DNA of 64,000 nucleotides from Cryobacterium sp. Y29 (GCF_002929825.1 NZ_PJJN01000036.1:124001-188000); one strand, 5' to 3'. Shown: positions 52,699 to 62,722, numbered from the stretch's first letter. Made by a program: numbers and translations. The notes: generated by a model not told the origin, from the sequence alone.

Positions 52699-53094
52699 CT
52701 GACATCCACACCCGCCCCCATTGCCCCGATCAAGCCAACGGCCAAGCCGTCGAATATTGACGAGTACGTTGCCGTTCCCGCCGAGCCGCTCGCCAGCGTT
52801 GTTGACCTGCTCCGGTCCACGTTCGATCTAGGGCTGCCGGAGACCGCAACGGAACTGTGGCACGGACATCCGGTCTGGCTCAACGACGATGTGCCGGTAG
52901 CCGGCTTCAAGGCCTACCCTACCTTCGTGACCGTGTTGTTCTGGCGTGGCCAGGCCATCACCGATGACTCGGGCAAACTTAATGCGAGCGGGTCGGCCGA
53001 AATGAGCGAGCTCAAGCTGAAAAGCGTCGACGACTTCGACAGCGACCTGTTCGACGGCTGGCTGCAGCAGGTGCGCGAGCTCGAAGCCGCCTAA
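52699..53094 (+). CDS. DUF1801-domain protein, apparently starting at CTG
   Basis: A protein of about 131 residues with the DUF1801 (YdhG-like) pattern: NIDEYVAVPAEPLASVVDLL, ELWHGHPVWLN, VPVAGFKAYPTFVTVLFWRG and MSELKLKSVDDFD. The frame contains no ATG, GTG or TTG before the conserved part; the first GTG (52891) would remove half the domain. A purine-rich AAAGAGG lies eight bases before an in-frame CTG at 52699, which is the most plausible start. The frame is open upstream only to 52672. Function unknown. If the CTG is not used the gene may be broken at the front. Confidence 0.72.
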   Translation: MTSTPAPIAPIKPTAKPSNIDEYVAVPAEPLASVVDLLRSTFDLGLPETATELWHGHPVWLNDDVPVAGFKAYPTFVTVLFWRGQAITDDSGKLNASGSAEMSELKLKSVDDFDSDLFDGWLQQVRELEAA

Positions 53095-53110
53095 CTCTGC
53101 GCCGCGCACA

Positions 53111-53161
53111 GCACAACAGAACGGCCCGCGTCCGAAGAGGACGCGGGCCGTTCTGTTGTGC
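53111..53161. terminator. Strong bidirectional terminator between convergent genes
   Basis: A perfect 23-bp stem (53111-53133 with 53139-53161) encloses the 5-base loop GAAGA. The arm begins GCACAACAGAACGGCCC. It lies between the DUF1801 gene and proX, which converge. Confidence 0.85.
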
Positions 53162-53172
53162 AGAAAGCGTGA

Positions 53173-54069
53173 CTAGCTGGTGAGGCCGTCCACGTACTCC
53201 TGATTGTCTTCCATCCACTGGGCGACGATCGGGGCGTAGTCCTGGCCGTCGTAGTCGACGAACATGGCGTTCTCGAGCGAGTAAAGCATGTCCAGGTCCA
53301 TCTCGAAGTTCTCAACCCAGCCGGCAGCCGTCGGGAACTCGGTCTTGAAGTCACCCTTGGCGTAAGAGTGGATGCTCTCGACGCCGCCCAGGGCACCCTG
53401 CGGGTCCTCAAGGTTCTTGAGCGGGAACACGCCATAGGCCCAGTGCGGTTCCCACAGGGTGACGACGATGTTCTCGCCGTTGTCGGTGGCCGTCTGCAGT
53501 TCGGTGAGCATGGCCGCCGTCGACGAGGTGAGGTATTCCATGCCTTCGAGGCCGTAGCCCGGAATAACGTTGTTCGTGGTCGCGAGGGTCAAGCCGGCGC
53601 CGGGCTCGATGCCGACGATGCGGTTGCCGAACAGGTCGGCGTTGGCCGCGAGTTCCTCGAGCGAGTCGATCGGGGCATCCGCGTTGACGGCGATCGCGTT
53701 GCGAGACTCCTCGTTCCAGGCTCCGAGGTCAACGATTTTGTCGCCATACTCGTCGAGGTACTCGGCGTGGGTGACCGGCAGCCAGACGTCCATGCTGAGG
53801 TCATAATCGCCCTCGGACAAGCCGAGGTAGACCGGCGCGACATCTGCGTATTCGAGCTCGACGTTGTAGCCCTTGTCATCGAGGATGGACTTCCACAGGT
53901 GGGAAGCCGCAATACCTTCGTCCCACCCGTTAAACACGGCGATCGACATGTCTTTGTTGTCGTCGTTGCCGTTTCCGACGGTTTCGGTCTCACCGGAGGC
54001 GGCGCAGCCGGCGAGGGCAAACATGCTGACTGCTCCGAAGGCAAGGATGGATTTAGAACGGTACTTCAT
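53173..54069 (-). CDS. proX: Glycine betaine/proline ABC transporter substrate-binding lipoprotein
   Basis: A 298-residue OpuAC-type protein with lipobox FALAGCAASGE. ISVF-like IAVFNGWDEGIAASHLW, LSMDVWLPVTHAEYLDEYG and VVTLWEPHWAYGVFPLKNLE contain the tryptophans that form the aromatic cage around the quaternary amine. It delivers glycine betaine or proline betaine to the ProW/ProV importer for osmoprotection. The ATG at 54069 is preceded by AAGGAAG. The last gene of proV-proW-proX, on the minus strand. Confidence 0.94.
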   Translation of the reverse strand: MKYRSKSILAFGAVSMFALAGCAASGETETVGNGNDDNKDMSIAVFNGWDEGIAASHLWKSILDDKGYNVELEYADVAPVYLGLSEGDYDLSMDVWLPVTHAEYLDEYGDKIVDLGAWNEESRNAIAVNADAPIDSLEELAANADLFGNRIVGIEPGAGLTLATTNNVIPGYGLEGMEYLTSSTAAMLTELQTATDNGENIVVTLWEPHWAYGVFPLKNLEDPQGALGGVESIHSYAKGDFKTEFPTAAGWVENFEMDLDMLYSLENAMFVDYDGQDYAPIVAQWMEDNQEYVDGLTS

Positions 54070-54183
54070 AGGTCTTCCTTTCGTGCCACCTGCTGTGGGT
54101 GACTGGGGTTGACTCGTGGTGCATATGGCGGGAGCCATACTGTGAACGGTTGCGGATGCAGCCGTAGATCTGTTGGGCTCGCG

Positions 54184-55119
54184 TTAGACGCGAGCAGGAT
54201 GCGGGGCCAGATTCGTGTCGGCAACGGACGCCGCGGCATCCGTTCCCCGGCGCGACCGCAGAACGCGACGGATGCTGCCGAAGAGGCCACCCGAATCGGA
54301 ACTGCCGAGCGACGCCGTGATGCGGTCGAGGAAGATTGCGAGGATCACCACGGCCAGGCCGGCTTCGAAGCCGAGCGCAATGTCGATTCGGTTGAGGCTC
54401 GCGATGACCTGCGCTCCGAGTCCGCCTGCTCCGACCAAGCCAGAGATGACGACCATGGAGAGCGAGAGCATGATGACCTGGTTAATGCCGGCCATGATGC
54501 TCGGGGTGGCCAGGGGCAGCTGAATCTGACGCAGGATGCGCCACGGGGAAGCACCGAAGGCCTGTCCGGCCTCGACGACTTCCTGGTCAACACTGCGGAT
54601 GCCGAGCTCGGTCAGGCGCACTCCGGGGGCCATCGCGAAGATGATCGTCGCGACGATTCCGGGTACCACACCGATCCGAAACAGGATGAGCGCCGGGATA
54701 AGGTAAACGAACGCTGGCATGGTCTGCATGAAGTCGAGTACCGGGCGAATGATGTTCGACGCGAGCGTCGACTTGGCCGCCAGGATGCCGAGCGGAACGC
54801 TGATCACAATGGCCAACACACTCGCGACGAGCACGAGGGCGAGGGTGTCCATTGCGTTGTCCCACTGGTCGACTCCGAGAATGACGAGCAATCCGACAAC
54901 GGTGCCCACGGCGAACTTCCAACCACGGATGCCGAGAGCGAGGACGCCCAGCACGAGCATGATCGCCCAAAACGGCGGTGCTCCGAGCAAGAATTCGACG
55001 CCCTCGTACGCGCCGTCGAAACCCGCGCGAACGAAGTCGAAGATAAAGCCGAAGGTGTCGGTGATGAAGTCGACGAAGGACTCGACCCATGAGCCGAGAG
55101 GAATGCGAAAGTCGTTCAT
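54184..55119 (-). CDS. proW: Glycine betaine/proline ABC transporter permease
   Basis: A 311-residue permease with about six membrane segments. The EAA loop reads VEAGQAFGASPWRILRQIQL, and PLGILAAKS and VLDFMQTMPAFVYLIPA are characteristic of OpuAB/ProW. It overlaps the proV stop by four bases (ATGA). A 114-bp gap separates it from proX. Confidence 0.95.
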   Translation of the reverse strand: MNDFRIPLGSWVESFVDFITDTFGFIFDFVRAGFDGAYEGVEFLLGAPPFWAIMLVLGVLALGIRGWKFAVGTVVGLLVILGVDQWDNAMDTLALVLVASVLAIVISVPLGILAAKSTLASNIIRPVLDFMQTMPAFVYLIPALILFRIGVVPGIVATIIFAMAPGVRLTELGIRSVDQEVVEAGQAFGASPWRILRQIQLPLATPSIMAGINQVIMLSLSMVVISGLVGAGGLGAQVIASLNRIDIALGFEAGLAVVILAIFLDRITASLGSSDSGGLFGSIRRVLRSRRGTDAAASVADTNLAPHPARV

Positions 55120-56429
55120 GCGTGTACTCCTTCGGTATCGATCTGTGTATCATCGGCGGTTTCTCCGAGAATTTCGGTGATCTGGCTGATCGAGATGGTG
55201 GCCGGCGGCAATACCACCGGCAGTGGACCGGTATTCGACGTGACGTTCCCGATGGCGGCGAGCAGGGTCACGCGAGGAATCACGCCGAGCAGGCGGTTCT
55301 TCTCATCGACGACGGCGATCGGCAATTCGCTCTCGACCGAGGGCTCGACGAGATCGACCAGGGCGGTTTCGGGCAGCACCGCTTTAGCGTCATCACGAAT
55401 GATGCCGCCCAGATCGGTCTCGCCGGCTTTGACCAATTTCAATACATCACGGTCGCGCACGATACCGGCGAAGCTGCGGTCGCGGTTGAGCACAAAAGTG
55501 ACGGATGTCTGCAGGTCACGCATGGTCCGCAGCGCCGCTCGGGGGCCCGCGGTCTTCGTGATGACCGAACGCACCGGTTCCATCACGCTCGCGGCGGTGA
55601 GAACGCGCGCCCGGTCGACATCCTGCACGAACTGAGCGACGTAGTCGTTGGCCGGGTCGGTGAGAATCTCCTCGGGCGTGCCGATCTGCACGATGCGACC
55701 ATCGCGCATAACGGCGATACGATCACCGAGAAACATGGCCTCGTTCAGGTCGTGGGTGATGAAGATGATCGTCTTGCCGAGGGCGGCCTGCAGCTCGATG
55801 AGCTGCTCCTGCATTTCGCGGCGAATGAGCGGGTCGAGGGCCGAGAAGGCCTCGTCCATGAGCAGCACGTCGGTGTCGGCCGCGAGGGCACGACCGAGGC
55901 CCACCCGCTGCTGCATTCCACCGGACAACTCGGAGGGCAGGTTGTCGGCCCAGCCAGCCAGGCCGACCAGATCGATGATGATCTGGGCCTTCGCGAGGCG
56001 TTCCGTGCGACCCATACCCTGGATTTCAAGGCCGTAGGCGACGTTGTCGATCACGGTGCGATGCGGCAACAAGGCGAAGTGCTGGAACACCATGGAGATG
56101 TTCTTGCGGCGCACGTCGCGCAGTTCCCTGGCGGACACGCGCGTGATATCGGTGCCACCGACGGTCACAGTGCCGGAGGTGGTGTCCCAGAGGCCGTTGA
56201 GCATGCGAATGAGGGTCGACTTGCCCGAGCCCGACAGGCCCATGACGACGAAGATCTCGCCCTTCTTGACCTCGAAGGAGGCGTCGATGACGGCGGCAAC
56301 TCCGAGGGAGGAGATTTCAGCGCGGCTCTTGCCGGCCTTGAGCTTCTTGACGATCTCATGCGGGCGGCGCCCGAAGGCTTTGTAGAGGTTATCTGCCTTG
56401 ACGGCTATGGTTTCTGGACTCTCGGTCAC
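55116..56429 (-). CDS. proV: Glycine betaine/proline ABC transporter ATP-binding protein with CBS domains
   Basis: A 437-residue ATPase: Walker A GLSGSGKST, Q-loop VFQHFALLPHRT, signature ELSGGMQQRVGLGRAL, Walker B LLMDEAFSALD and ITHDLNEA. The C-terminal 150 residues contain two CBS domains (RTMRDLQTSVTFVLNRDRSF and DDAKAVLPETALVDLV, LPIAVVDEKNRLLGVI) that in OpuA sense ionic strength. The import is thus gated by salt. GTG 56429 is chosen because GGAG precedes it; the frame extends 12 codons further. Confidence 0.95.
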   Translation of the reverse strand: MTESPETIAVKADNLYKAFGRRPHEIVKKLKAGKSRAEISSLGVAAVIDASFEVKKGEIFVVMGLSGSGKSTLIRMLNGLWDTTSGTVTVGGTDITRVSARELRDVRRKNISMVFQHFALLPHRTVIDNVAYGLEIQGMGRTERLAKAQIIIDLVGLAGWADNLPSELSGGMQQRVGLGRALAADTDVLLMDEAFSALDPLIRREMQEQLIELQAALGKTIIFITHDLNEAMFLGDRIAVMRDGRIVQIGTPEEILTDPANDYVAQFVQDVDRARVLTAASVMEPVRSVITKTAGPRAALRTMRDLQTSVTFVLNRDRSFAGIVRDRDVLKLVKAGETDLGGIIRDDAKAVLPETALVDLVEPSVESELPIAVVDEKNRLLGVIPRVTLLAAIGNVTSNTGPLPVVLPPATISISQITEILGETADDTQIDTEGVHA

Positions 56430-56689
56430 GCGTTCTCCGGTGCACGCCCCCGTAGCCGATCTCACGGTCTACGCAGCGCTGTGCTCTCGTGTCGGACGGG
56501 TGGGCACCAAGCGGCCCGGGCGCGAGAATCAGCGTGGGCTGGAGCGATCATGGGATCACGTCCGTCGGCGCCTCACCATACGCATGCGACCGTTCCATCT
56601 CAAATGGTGGCTACGCGTGCGCGTCCTGGTGAAGGGTTGTAAGACCGTGCATGAGCCTAACATACCGACTTTTCGGTACACCGAAAGAA
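56430..56689. other. Leader region of the proVWX operon, no gene
   Basis: About 260 bases between the proV start and the terminator of the symporter gene. It should hold the osmoregulated promoter; AT-rich stretches on either side of AACATACC near 56655-56700 are candidate places. No small gene or structured element was recognised. Confidence 0.45.
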
Positions 56690-56736
56690 TGCATAAAAGA
56701 AAGGTGTCGCCCGGGAAGACTTCTCCGGACGACACC
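56690..56736 (-). terminator. Rho-independent terminator of the dicarboxylate symporter gene
   Basis: On the minus strand GGTGTCG and CGACACC pair, with an interrupted inner stem around GAAGTCTTC. They are followed by TTTCTTTT. It lies about 30 bases after the symporter stop. Confidence 0.75.
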
Positions 56737-56768
56737 CGTAGCGCGAGTCGAATACTCGCGATTTGTAC

Positions 56769-58166
56769 TTAAGCGCGTTCCAAAACCTTGGACTGCGCGG
56801 CCTGCTCGGCGGTGCGCTGGCTCTCCGCCGCGCTCACGTGACCGTGTGTGAGCATGGTGCGCTCGTCGAACGGTTCGAGCTTGTCGAGCACACGGTCAAC
56901 CTGCACCCGGTCGAGTTCCTTGGTCCAGGAGCCGATCATGACGGTCGCCACAGCGTTGCCGGTGAAGTTGGTCAGCGCGCGAGCTTCAGACATGAAGCGG
57001 TCGATGCCGACGATGAAGCCGACACCACCGACGAGTTGCGGGGCGTGGGCCTGCAGGCCCGCGGCCAGGGTGGCGAGGCCGGCGCCGGAGACTCCGGCGG
57101 CGCCCTTGCTGGCGATGATCATGAAGACGAGCAGCCCAATCTGTTCGCCGAGGGCGAGCGGCTGACCGAGCGCGTTGGCGATGAACAGCGAGGCCATGGT
57201 GAGGTAGATCGCGGTGCCGTCGAGGTTGAATGAGTAGCCGGTAGGCACGGTGACTCCAACGACGGGCTTGGAGACGCCGAGGTGTTCCATCTTGGCGATC
57301 AGTCGCGGCAGCGCGGCTTCGGACGACGACGTCGACACGATCAGCAGGTATTCCCGGCCGAGGTAGCGCATGAGCTTGAACAGGTTCACACCCGTGACCA
57401 GCTTGAGGAGGCCGCCCAGGATGACCACGATGAAGAGGATGCAGGTGATGTAGAAGGCGGCCATGAGCGTGAACAAACTGATCACGGCCTGGATGCCGGT
57501 GGCACCGACGACCGCGGCGATCGCACCGAACGCACCGATCGGGGCAAGCCACATGACCATGATCAGAATGCGAAAGACCAGGGCCTGCACGTGGGCTAGC
57601 CCATCGAGGATCGGCTTGCCGGCCGGGCCCATGCGCTGCAGCGCGAAGCCGGCGATGAGTGCCACGAGCAGCGTCTGCAAAATGTTACCGCTGGTCAGCG
57701 ACGAGAACAAGGTGGTGGGAACGATCCCGAGCAGGAACGATTTGGTGTCGGCTGATTCGGTGGCCTCGAAGGTGGCATCCGACAGGTTGATGCCCTCACC
57801 CGGGTGAATCATGTTTCCCACGACCAGTCCGATGCCAAGTGCAAAGGTCGACATGATCAGGAAGTAGCCGAGGGCCAGGCCACCGATCTTGCCGACGGTG
57901 GCAGCCTTGGCGATCGAGCCGATGCCGAGAATGATCGTGCAGAAAATGATCGGGGCGATCATCATCTTGATCAGGGCGATGAACAGGTCACCAAGCGGCT
58001 TGAGCGAGACCGCGAAACCCTCGGGCCCGCCCCAGACCAAGCCGACGACGATACCCAGAATAACCGCGACGATGACGGCCATGTACAGGTAGTGGGATGA
58101 GTCGATTCGCTTCTTCGGCTTGCCGGATTTGTTAAGTTTGGTTCGGGTTGATGGCGTCGATGCCAT
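56769..58166 (-). CDS. dctA: Dicarboxylate/amino acid:cation symporter (DctA/DAACS family)
   Basis: A 465-residue protein of eight membrane segments plus two re-entrant loops. TSSSEAALPRLIAKME is the first hairpin motif, GYSFNLDGTAIYLTMA the segment-7 motif and KGAAGVSGAGLATLA the second hairpin. ALTNFTGNAVATVMIGSW provides the substrate aspartate/asparagine region. This family takes up C4-dicarboxylates (succinate, malate, fumarate) or glutamate with cations. A CitA/DcuS-type sensor kinase and regulator lie divergently 137 bp away, which strongly favours a dicarboxylate or citrate-type role. Confidence 0.94.
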   Translation of the reverse strand: MASTPSTRTKLNKSGKPKKRIDSSHYLYMAVIVAVILGIVVGLVWGGPEGFAVSLKPLGDLFIALIKMMIAPIIFCTIILGIGSIAKAATVGKIGGLALGYFLIMSTFALGIGLVVGNMIHPGEGINLSDATFEATESADTKSFLLGIVPTTLFSSLTSGNILQTLLVALIAGFALQRMGPAGKPILDGLAHVQALVFRILIMVMWLAPIGAFGAIAAVVGATGIQAVISLFTLMAAFYITCILFIVVILGGLLKLVTGVNLFKLMRYLGREYLLIVSTSSSEAALPRLIAKMEHLGVSKPVVGVTVPTGYSFNLDGTAIYLTMASLFIANALGQPLALGEQIGLLVFMIIASKGAAGVSGAGLATLAAGLQAHAPQLVGGVGFIVGIDRFMSEARALTNFTGNAVATVMIGSWTKELDRVQVDRVLDKLEPFDERTMLTHGHVSAAESQRTAEQAAQSKVLERA

Positions 58167-58302
58167 GTCAGACTCCTATGTCTAGGCTTAACCTGGTCCA
58201 CCAGGGGCTCCGGTCGGTGCAATTCGTTCCACACTGGTCGACGCAGCCCGCTCGCGCACGGTTGCGGTCATATTGTTCACGAGCTCACGAAAGAGGCAGG
58301 CA

Positions 58303-60018
58303 GTGCGTAAGGAATGGAGCATCGCTCGACGGCTCTTTTTCGCGCACGCACTGTTCATCGTCGTGCTCACGGTCTTCGTCGGAACGGCCTTCTTCGTCGA
58401 CACGCGCGATCGCGGCTACATCGAGACCGGCAACCGGATGCTCGCGGTCGCCACCGCCATCGCCGACAGTCCACTCGTGCTCGCGGCGAGTGAGTCGGCC
58501 GACCCGAGCGCGTCGTTGCAGCCCTACGCGCTCGAGCTGAGCGCCGACGCGGGGCTCGATTTCATCACGATCATGGCTCCAAACCGCACTCGTTGGACCC
58601 ACCCCACCGACACAGAGATCGGCCGGGACTACATCGGCGCCATCGAGCCGGCTCTGTCCGGAACCTCCTTCACCGAAATCAGCACGGGAACGCTCGGGCC
58701 ATCCGTTCGTGCCGTGGTGCCGGTAACGGATGCCGATGGCGCCGTGCGCTCGCTCGTAGCGGTGGGCACCACCACGAGCAACATCACGATCGCCCTGAAC
58801 GCCCGGTTGCCCTCTGTGCTCGGTCTGGCTCTCGGGCTGCTCGCGTCGGGGTCAGTGGTCACCTGGCTGCTCGGGCGCTACTTACGCCGGGTGACCCTGG
58901 GCTGGGGACCGGAACGTCTCGCGCAACTATTCGTCTATTACGATTCGGTACTGCACTCGGTTCGTGAGGGGCTTGTGCTGGTCGACCTGCGCGGCGATCT
59001 CGTTCTGTACAACGATCAGGCCGCGCGCCTGCTCGGCATTCCGCCGCGGCCGGCTGCGGGCAGCGACGAGCGGCCGCCAACCCTCACCGAATTGAGTCTG
59101 CCCCCGAGCCTCGGCGAGTTGCTGCGCAGCGGCCGCACCGCGCTCGATGAGATTCATGTCACCGACGCGCGGGTACTCGTGGTCAGCCAGGAGCCCGCGA
59201 TCGCCCCATCGACTTCGGCGACTGGGCCCCGGGCAACCCCGATGGGATTCGTGGCGACGATTCGCGACCACACCGACCTGCAAAACCTCGGCAGCGAATT
59301 GCAGTCAATGCACACACTCTCGGACGCGCTGCGGGCGCAGACCCACGAGCATTCCAATCGATTGCACACGATCGTCTCCCTGATGGAGCTCGGCCGCACC
59401 GATCAGGCCCTCGAATTCGCCACGAAAGATCTCGAGTTGAGCCAGCAGCTCGCCGATGAGATGGTCGGTTCGGTGGACGAACCGGTGATCAGCGCCCTGA
59501 TCATGGGCAAATCGGCGCAGGCCAATGAGTTGGGAATCGCCCTGACCGTCACGGCATCCGGCACCCTCACCCGGTCCGGGCTGTCGATTCAGGACCTGGT
59601 GACCGTGCTCGGCAATCTGGTCGATAATGCTCTGGACGCGGCGGCCGCCGGCCCGGACCCTCGTCGTGTCTCTGTCACGGTGTCATCTACCGAGCAGGCC
59701 GTCGTGATCGAGGTCGCCGACAGCGGCGATGGCGTGAGTCCCGACATTATCGACGACGTGCTTCGACTCGGCTTCAGCACCAAGAATTCCGGCCTCCCGC
59801 AAGCGGACCTCCTGGCTGCCGGCGGTCACGAAACAAACATCACGGTGCCGAGCCGATCGAGCGGCGGCCGTGGTCTCGGACTGGCTTTAGTGCGGCAGGC
59901 GGTGACCCGCCTCGGCGGCACGCTCACCATCGGGCGGCGCGAGGGCGCCGTCTTCACCGTGACGATTCCGGCCGAAACGCGTGTAGACCTGACCCGGGCG
60001 GAGGTCAATCATGGCTGA
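58303..60018 (+). CDS. Sensor histidine kinase, CitA/DcuS family
   Basis: A 571-residue kinase: a first membrane helix (LFFAHALFIVVLTVFVGTAF), a roughly 140-residue extracytoplasmic PDC-type sensor, a second helix (VLGLALGLLASGSVVTWLLG), a PAS domain (VREGLVLVDLRGDLVLYNDQ), and a phospho-histidine box LRAQTHEHSNRLHTIVSL of the CitA class. The ATPase has GNLVDNALDAA and GRGLGLALVRQAV. Such kinases sense C4-dicarboxylates or citrate. The GTG at 58303 has AAAGAGG upstream; similarity does not reach the longer frame's start. Its stop overlaps the regulator's start. Confidence 0.93.
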   Translation: MRKEWSIARRLFFAHALFIVVLTVFVGTAFFVDTRDRGYIETGNRMLAVATAIADSPLVLAASESADPSASLQPYALELSADAGLDFITIMAPNRTRWTHPTDTEIGRDYIGAIEPALSGTSFTEISTGTLGPSVRAVVPVTDADGAVRSLVAVGTTTSNITIALNARLPSVLGLALGLLASGSVVTWLLGRYLRRVTLGWGPERLAQLFVYYDSVLHSVREGLVLVDLRGDLVLYNDQAARLLGIPPRPAAGSDERPPTLTELSLPPSLGELLRSGRTALDEIHVTDARVLVVSQEPAIAPSTSATGPRATPMGFVATIRDHTDLQNLGSELQSMHTLSDALRAQTHEHSNRLHTIVSLMELGRTDQALEFATKDLELSQQLADEMVGSVDEPVISALIMGKSAQANELGIALTVTASGTLTRSGLSIQDLVTVLGNLVDNALDAAAAGPDPRRVSVTVSSTEQAVVIEVADSGDGVSPDIIDDVLRLGFSTKNSGLPQADLLAAGGHETNITVPSRSSGGRGLGLALVRQAVTRLGGTLTIGRREGAVFTVTIPAETRVDLTRAEVNHG

Positions 60019-60727
60019 GGCCGCGCTCCCGGTCATTCGCGTGCTCGTCGTCGAGGACGAGCCGCTCGCTGCCGAGGCTCACGCGGTCTATGTGGGTCGA
60101 TTGGCCGGCTTCGAGCTGGCTGGCACGGCCAGCACCGGGCAGGACGCATTTCGTCGCGTCGCAGCGGCTGCCTCGGCCGGAACCCCGATCGACCTCGTGC
60201 TCATGGACATGAACCTGCCCGACGGCCACGGGCTCGACGTGAGTCGGCGCATCCGTTCGGCCGGTCTCGCCACAGACATTATTGCCATCACCGCGGTGCG
60301 TGACCTCGACAACGTGCGCGGAGCCATCGCGGCCGGCCTCGTGCAGTACCTGATCAAGCCATTCACCTATTCGACCTTCGCTGCGAAATTGTCCAGCTAC
60401 CGGGACTTTCGTGCGGAACTGCACGGGCAGGCATCCGTCGTGACGCAGTCGGCAGTCGATCATGCCTTTGCGAGCCTGCGCGCGCCGACCGATATCCCTC
60501 GGCCCAAGGGGCTGGCGGAATCGACATTGAACCCGGTGGTCAGGTACCTGCAGTCGCAGGCCATGCCCGTGTCGGCGAGTGAGCTGATGGAGCCGCTCGG
60601 ACTCTCCCGGGTGACGGCACGGCGCTACCTGGAGTATCTCGCTGACACCGGCCTGGTGCTGCGCGCTCCCCGTTACGGCACGCCGGGACGACCCGAGAAC
60701 GAGTACAGCTGGAAGCCGGGTCGTTAG
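60011..60727 (+). CDS. Response regulator, CitB/DcuR family
   Basis: A 238-residue regulator. The receiver has acidic residues VVEDEPLAAE, phospho-acceptor Asp in DLVLMDMNLPDGHG and lysine in QYLIKPFTYSTF. The C-terminal part (AMPVSASELMEPLGLSRVTA, then RRYLEYLADTGLVLR) is the atypical HTH of the CitB group. It overlaps the kinase gene by eight bases. Its likely target is the divergent symporter gene, in the 58167-58302 intergenic region. Confidence 0.94.
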   Translation: MAEAALPVIRVLVVEDEPLAAEAHAVYVGRLAGFELAGTASTGQDAFRRVAAAASAGTPIDLVLMDMNLPDGHGLDVSRRIRSAGLATDIIAITAVRDLDNVRGAIAAGLVQYLIKPFTYSTFAAKLSSYRDFRAELHGQASVVTQSAVDHAFASLRAPTDIPRPKGLAESTLNPVVRYLQSQAMPVSASELMEPLGLSRVTARRYLEYLADTGLVLRAPRYGTPGRPENEYSWKPGR

Positions 60728-60734
60728 CGGGCGT

Positions 60735-61541
60735 TCAACGGTTCGTGAAGACCGCAGGCCGCTTCTCGACGAAGGCGGCCATGCCCTCGCTCTGGTCATC
60801 GGTGGCGAACACCGAGTGAAACAGGCGACGTTCCAAGTGGATGCCGCCGCTGAGCAGGGACTCGTATGCCGCGTTGACGACTTCCTTGGCGAGCATGGCG
60901 ATCGGCGCCGATTTCGCGGCGATGTCGGTGGCGGTGGCGAGTGCGTCGGTCATGAGGTCGGCAGCCGGCACGATGCGGGCCACGAGGCCGGCGCGTTCGG
61001 CTTCGACCGCGCCGATGGTGCGGCCGGTGAGGATCATCTCCATCGCCTTGGCCTTGCCGACCGCGCGGGTGAGTCGCTGGGACCCGCCCATGCCCGGGAT
61101 GACGCCGAGCTTGATCTCGGGTTGGCCGAAGGTGGCTGTGTCGGAGGCGATGATGAAATCGCAGATCAGAGCCAGTTCGCAGCCGCCGCCGAGGGCGTGG
61201 CCGGAGACGGCGGCGATAACCGGCGTGCGCACGGCCGCGAGTCGGTCCCAGCCGGCGAACCAGTCTGCGAGGTACATATCCATATAGGTCATCGTCGACA
61301 TCTCCTTGATGTCGGCGCCGGCTGCGAAGGCGCGTTCCGAACCGGTGATGATGATCGCACCGATCTCGGGGTCGGCGTCGAGCCGGGTGGCGGCACCGAC
61401 GACGTCCTGCATGGTGGCGAAGTCGAGGGCGTTGAGCGCCTTCGGGCGGTTCAGGGTGATGACGCCGACGCGGCCGTGGCGGTCGAGCAGGATGTTGTCG
61501 TAGGTATCCGATTGTGCAGCGGTTGGGGTGCTGTCGCTCAC
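60735..61541 (-). CDS. Enoyl-CoA hydratase (crotonase family)
   Basis: A 268-residue crotonase: oxyanion-hole loops [10 protein letters not shown] and [17 protein letters not shown], with the two catalytic glutamates in CELAL and [14 protein letters not shown]. It hydrates trans-2-enoyl-CoA in fatty acid or branched-chain amino acid breakdown. The ATG overlaps the stop of the adjacent hydrolase gene by four bases, so the two act in one pathway, probably valine catabolism. The gene ends seven bases after the convergent response regulator. Confidence 0.93.
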   Translation of the reverse strand: MSDSTPTAAQSDTYDNILLDRHGRVGVITLNRPKALNALDFATMQDVVGAATRLDADPEIGAIIITGSERAFAAGADIKEMSTMTYMDMYLADWFAGWDRLAAVRTPVIAAVSGHALGGGCELALICDFIIASDTATFGQPEIKLGVIPGMGGSQRLTRAVGKAKAMEMILTGRTIGAVEAERAGLVARIVPAADLMTDALATATDIAAKSAPIAMLAKEVVNAAYESLLSGGIHLERRLFHSVFATDDQSEGMAAFVEKRPAVFTNR

Positions 61542-62722
61542 GTGGTGGCCTTTCGTTCGGTGGTCGGTGTGGGTTCGAAGTCGCTCGGGCGCGGCAAGCG
61601 CAGCGCGCGGGCACCTAGCGGCGCGAAGTGCGCGTGCACGTCAGTGTCACTGACAGCGTCCAGGGTGCTCGGCTGCCACCGGGGAGTGCGGTCCTTGTCG
61701 ATGACCTGCGCACGAATCCCCTCGATCACGTCGTGCCCGTCCACCATGCGCAGGGACACCCGGTATTCCTGTTCGAGCACCTCTTCAAGGGTGCCGAGGT
61801 TCCGGGCGCGGCGGAGCGACTCCAGAGTGACCGTGACGGCGGTCGGCGACTTGGCCAGAATCGCGGTGGCTGCTGCGCGGGCCGCCGCAACGGATGATTT
61901 CTGCAACCGGTCGATAATCACGGGCAGGTCGTCACCGGCGTAGCACTCGTCGATCCAAGGCCTCTCGGCCAGGAGCGGCCCCGGGGGCACGACCGTCGCG
62001 GCGTGCTCGGCGATAGCGTCGGCAGCGGGCATCCGTGTGAGGGCGTCGACCAGACTATCGAGCCGGGCCGAGTCGACGAAGCTGTCGGCGAGGCCAAGGG
62101 TGATCGCATCGGCGCCGGTCATGGTCGCGGCGGTGAGGGCGAGGTGGGTGCCGAGTTCGCCGGGTATGCGCGAGTAGAGGAAGGTTCCACCGACGTCGGG
62201 CACGAAGCCGATGGTGGTCTCGGGCATACCGAGCCTGGTGCGTCCGGTCACGACGCGGTAGGAGGCGTGACCGGAGAGCCCGACTCCCCCGCCGAGCACG
62301 ATGCGGTCCATCAGGGCGACGAATGGTTTGGGGTACCGCTTGATCTGCGCGTTGAGCGTGTATTCATCTGCCCAGAATTGAGCGTTCTCGTCAGGGTCGC
62401 CGCCGGTGTCCGTGCGGGCGTCCCGGTAGATCGAGACGATGTCGCCGCCGGCACAGAGGGCGCGATCTCCGCTTCCGGTAAGCAGAACGGTGCGCACGGC
62501 AGGATCGTCGGCCCACTCCGTGAGAGCTGTGGCGATAGCGCGGATCATGCCGTGCGTCAGCGCGTTCAGCGCCTTCGGCCGGTTCAAGATGATGCGGGCG
62601 AGCGGTCCATCGCGCTGCAGCAGCACTTCTCCGTCGCTATCAGGGGGTGCTGCCGCGCCAACACCCGGCTTCACTCGCGTGCTCTCGCCCGATGTGCTGT
62701 TGATCGAATCCGTGCGGGGCAT
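61538..62722 (-). CDS. 3-hydroxyisobutyryl-CoA hydrolase-like crotonase
   Basis: A 394-residue protein with an N-terminal crotonase core: [17 protein letters not shown]-type start, [35 protein letters not shown] and [20 protein letters not shown]. The last motif is diagnostic of 3-hydroxyisobutyryl-CoA hydrolases of valine breakdown. The extra C-terminal 120 residues also match that group. It is coupled to the downstream enoyl-CoA hydratase. Confidence 0.9.
   Translation of the reverse strand: MPRTDSINSTSGESTRVKPGVGAAAPPDSDGEVLLQRDGPLARIILNRPKALNALTHGMIRAIATALTEWADDPAVRTVLLTGSGDRALCAGGDIVSIYRDARTDTGGDPDENAQFWADEYTLNAQIKRYPKPFVALMDRIVLGGGVGLSGHASYRVVTGRTRLGMPETTIGFVPDVGGTFLYSRIPGELGTHLALTAATMTGADAITLGLADSFVDSARLDSLVDALTRMPAADAIAEHAATVVPPGPLLAERPWIDECYAGDDLPVIIDRLQKSSVAAARAAATAILAKSPTAVTVTLESLRRARNLGTLEEVLEQEYRVSLRMVDGHDVIEGIRAQVIDKDRTPRWQPSTLDAVSDTDVHAHFAPLGARALRLPRPSDFEPTPTTERKATT

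Noticed and set aside
55089-56642. A 517-codon frame opposite proV
   Set aside because: Shadow; proV carries complete ABC and CBS motifs.
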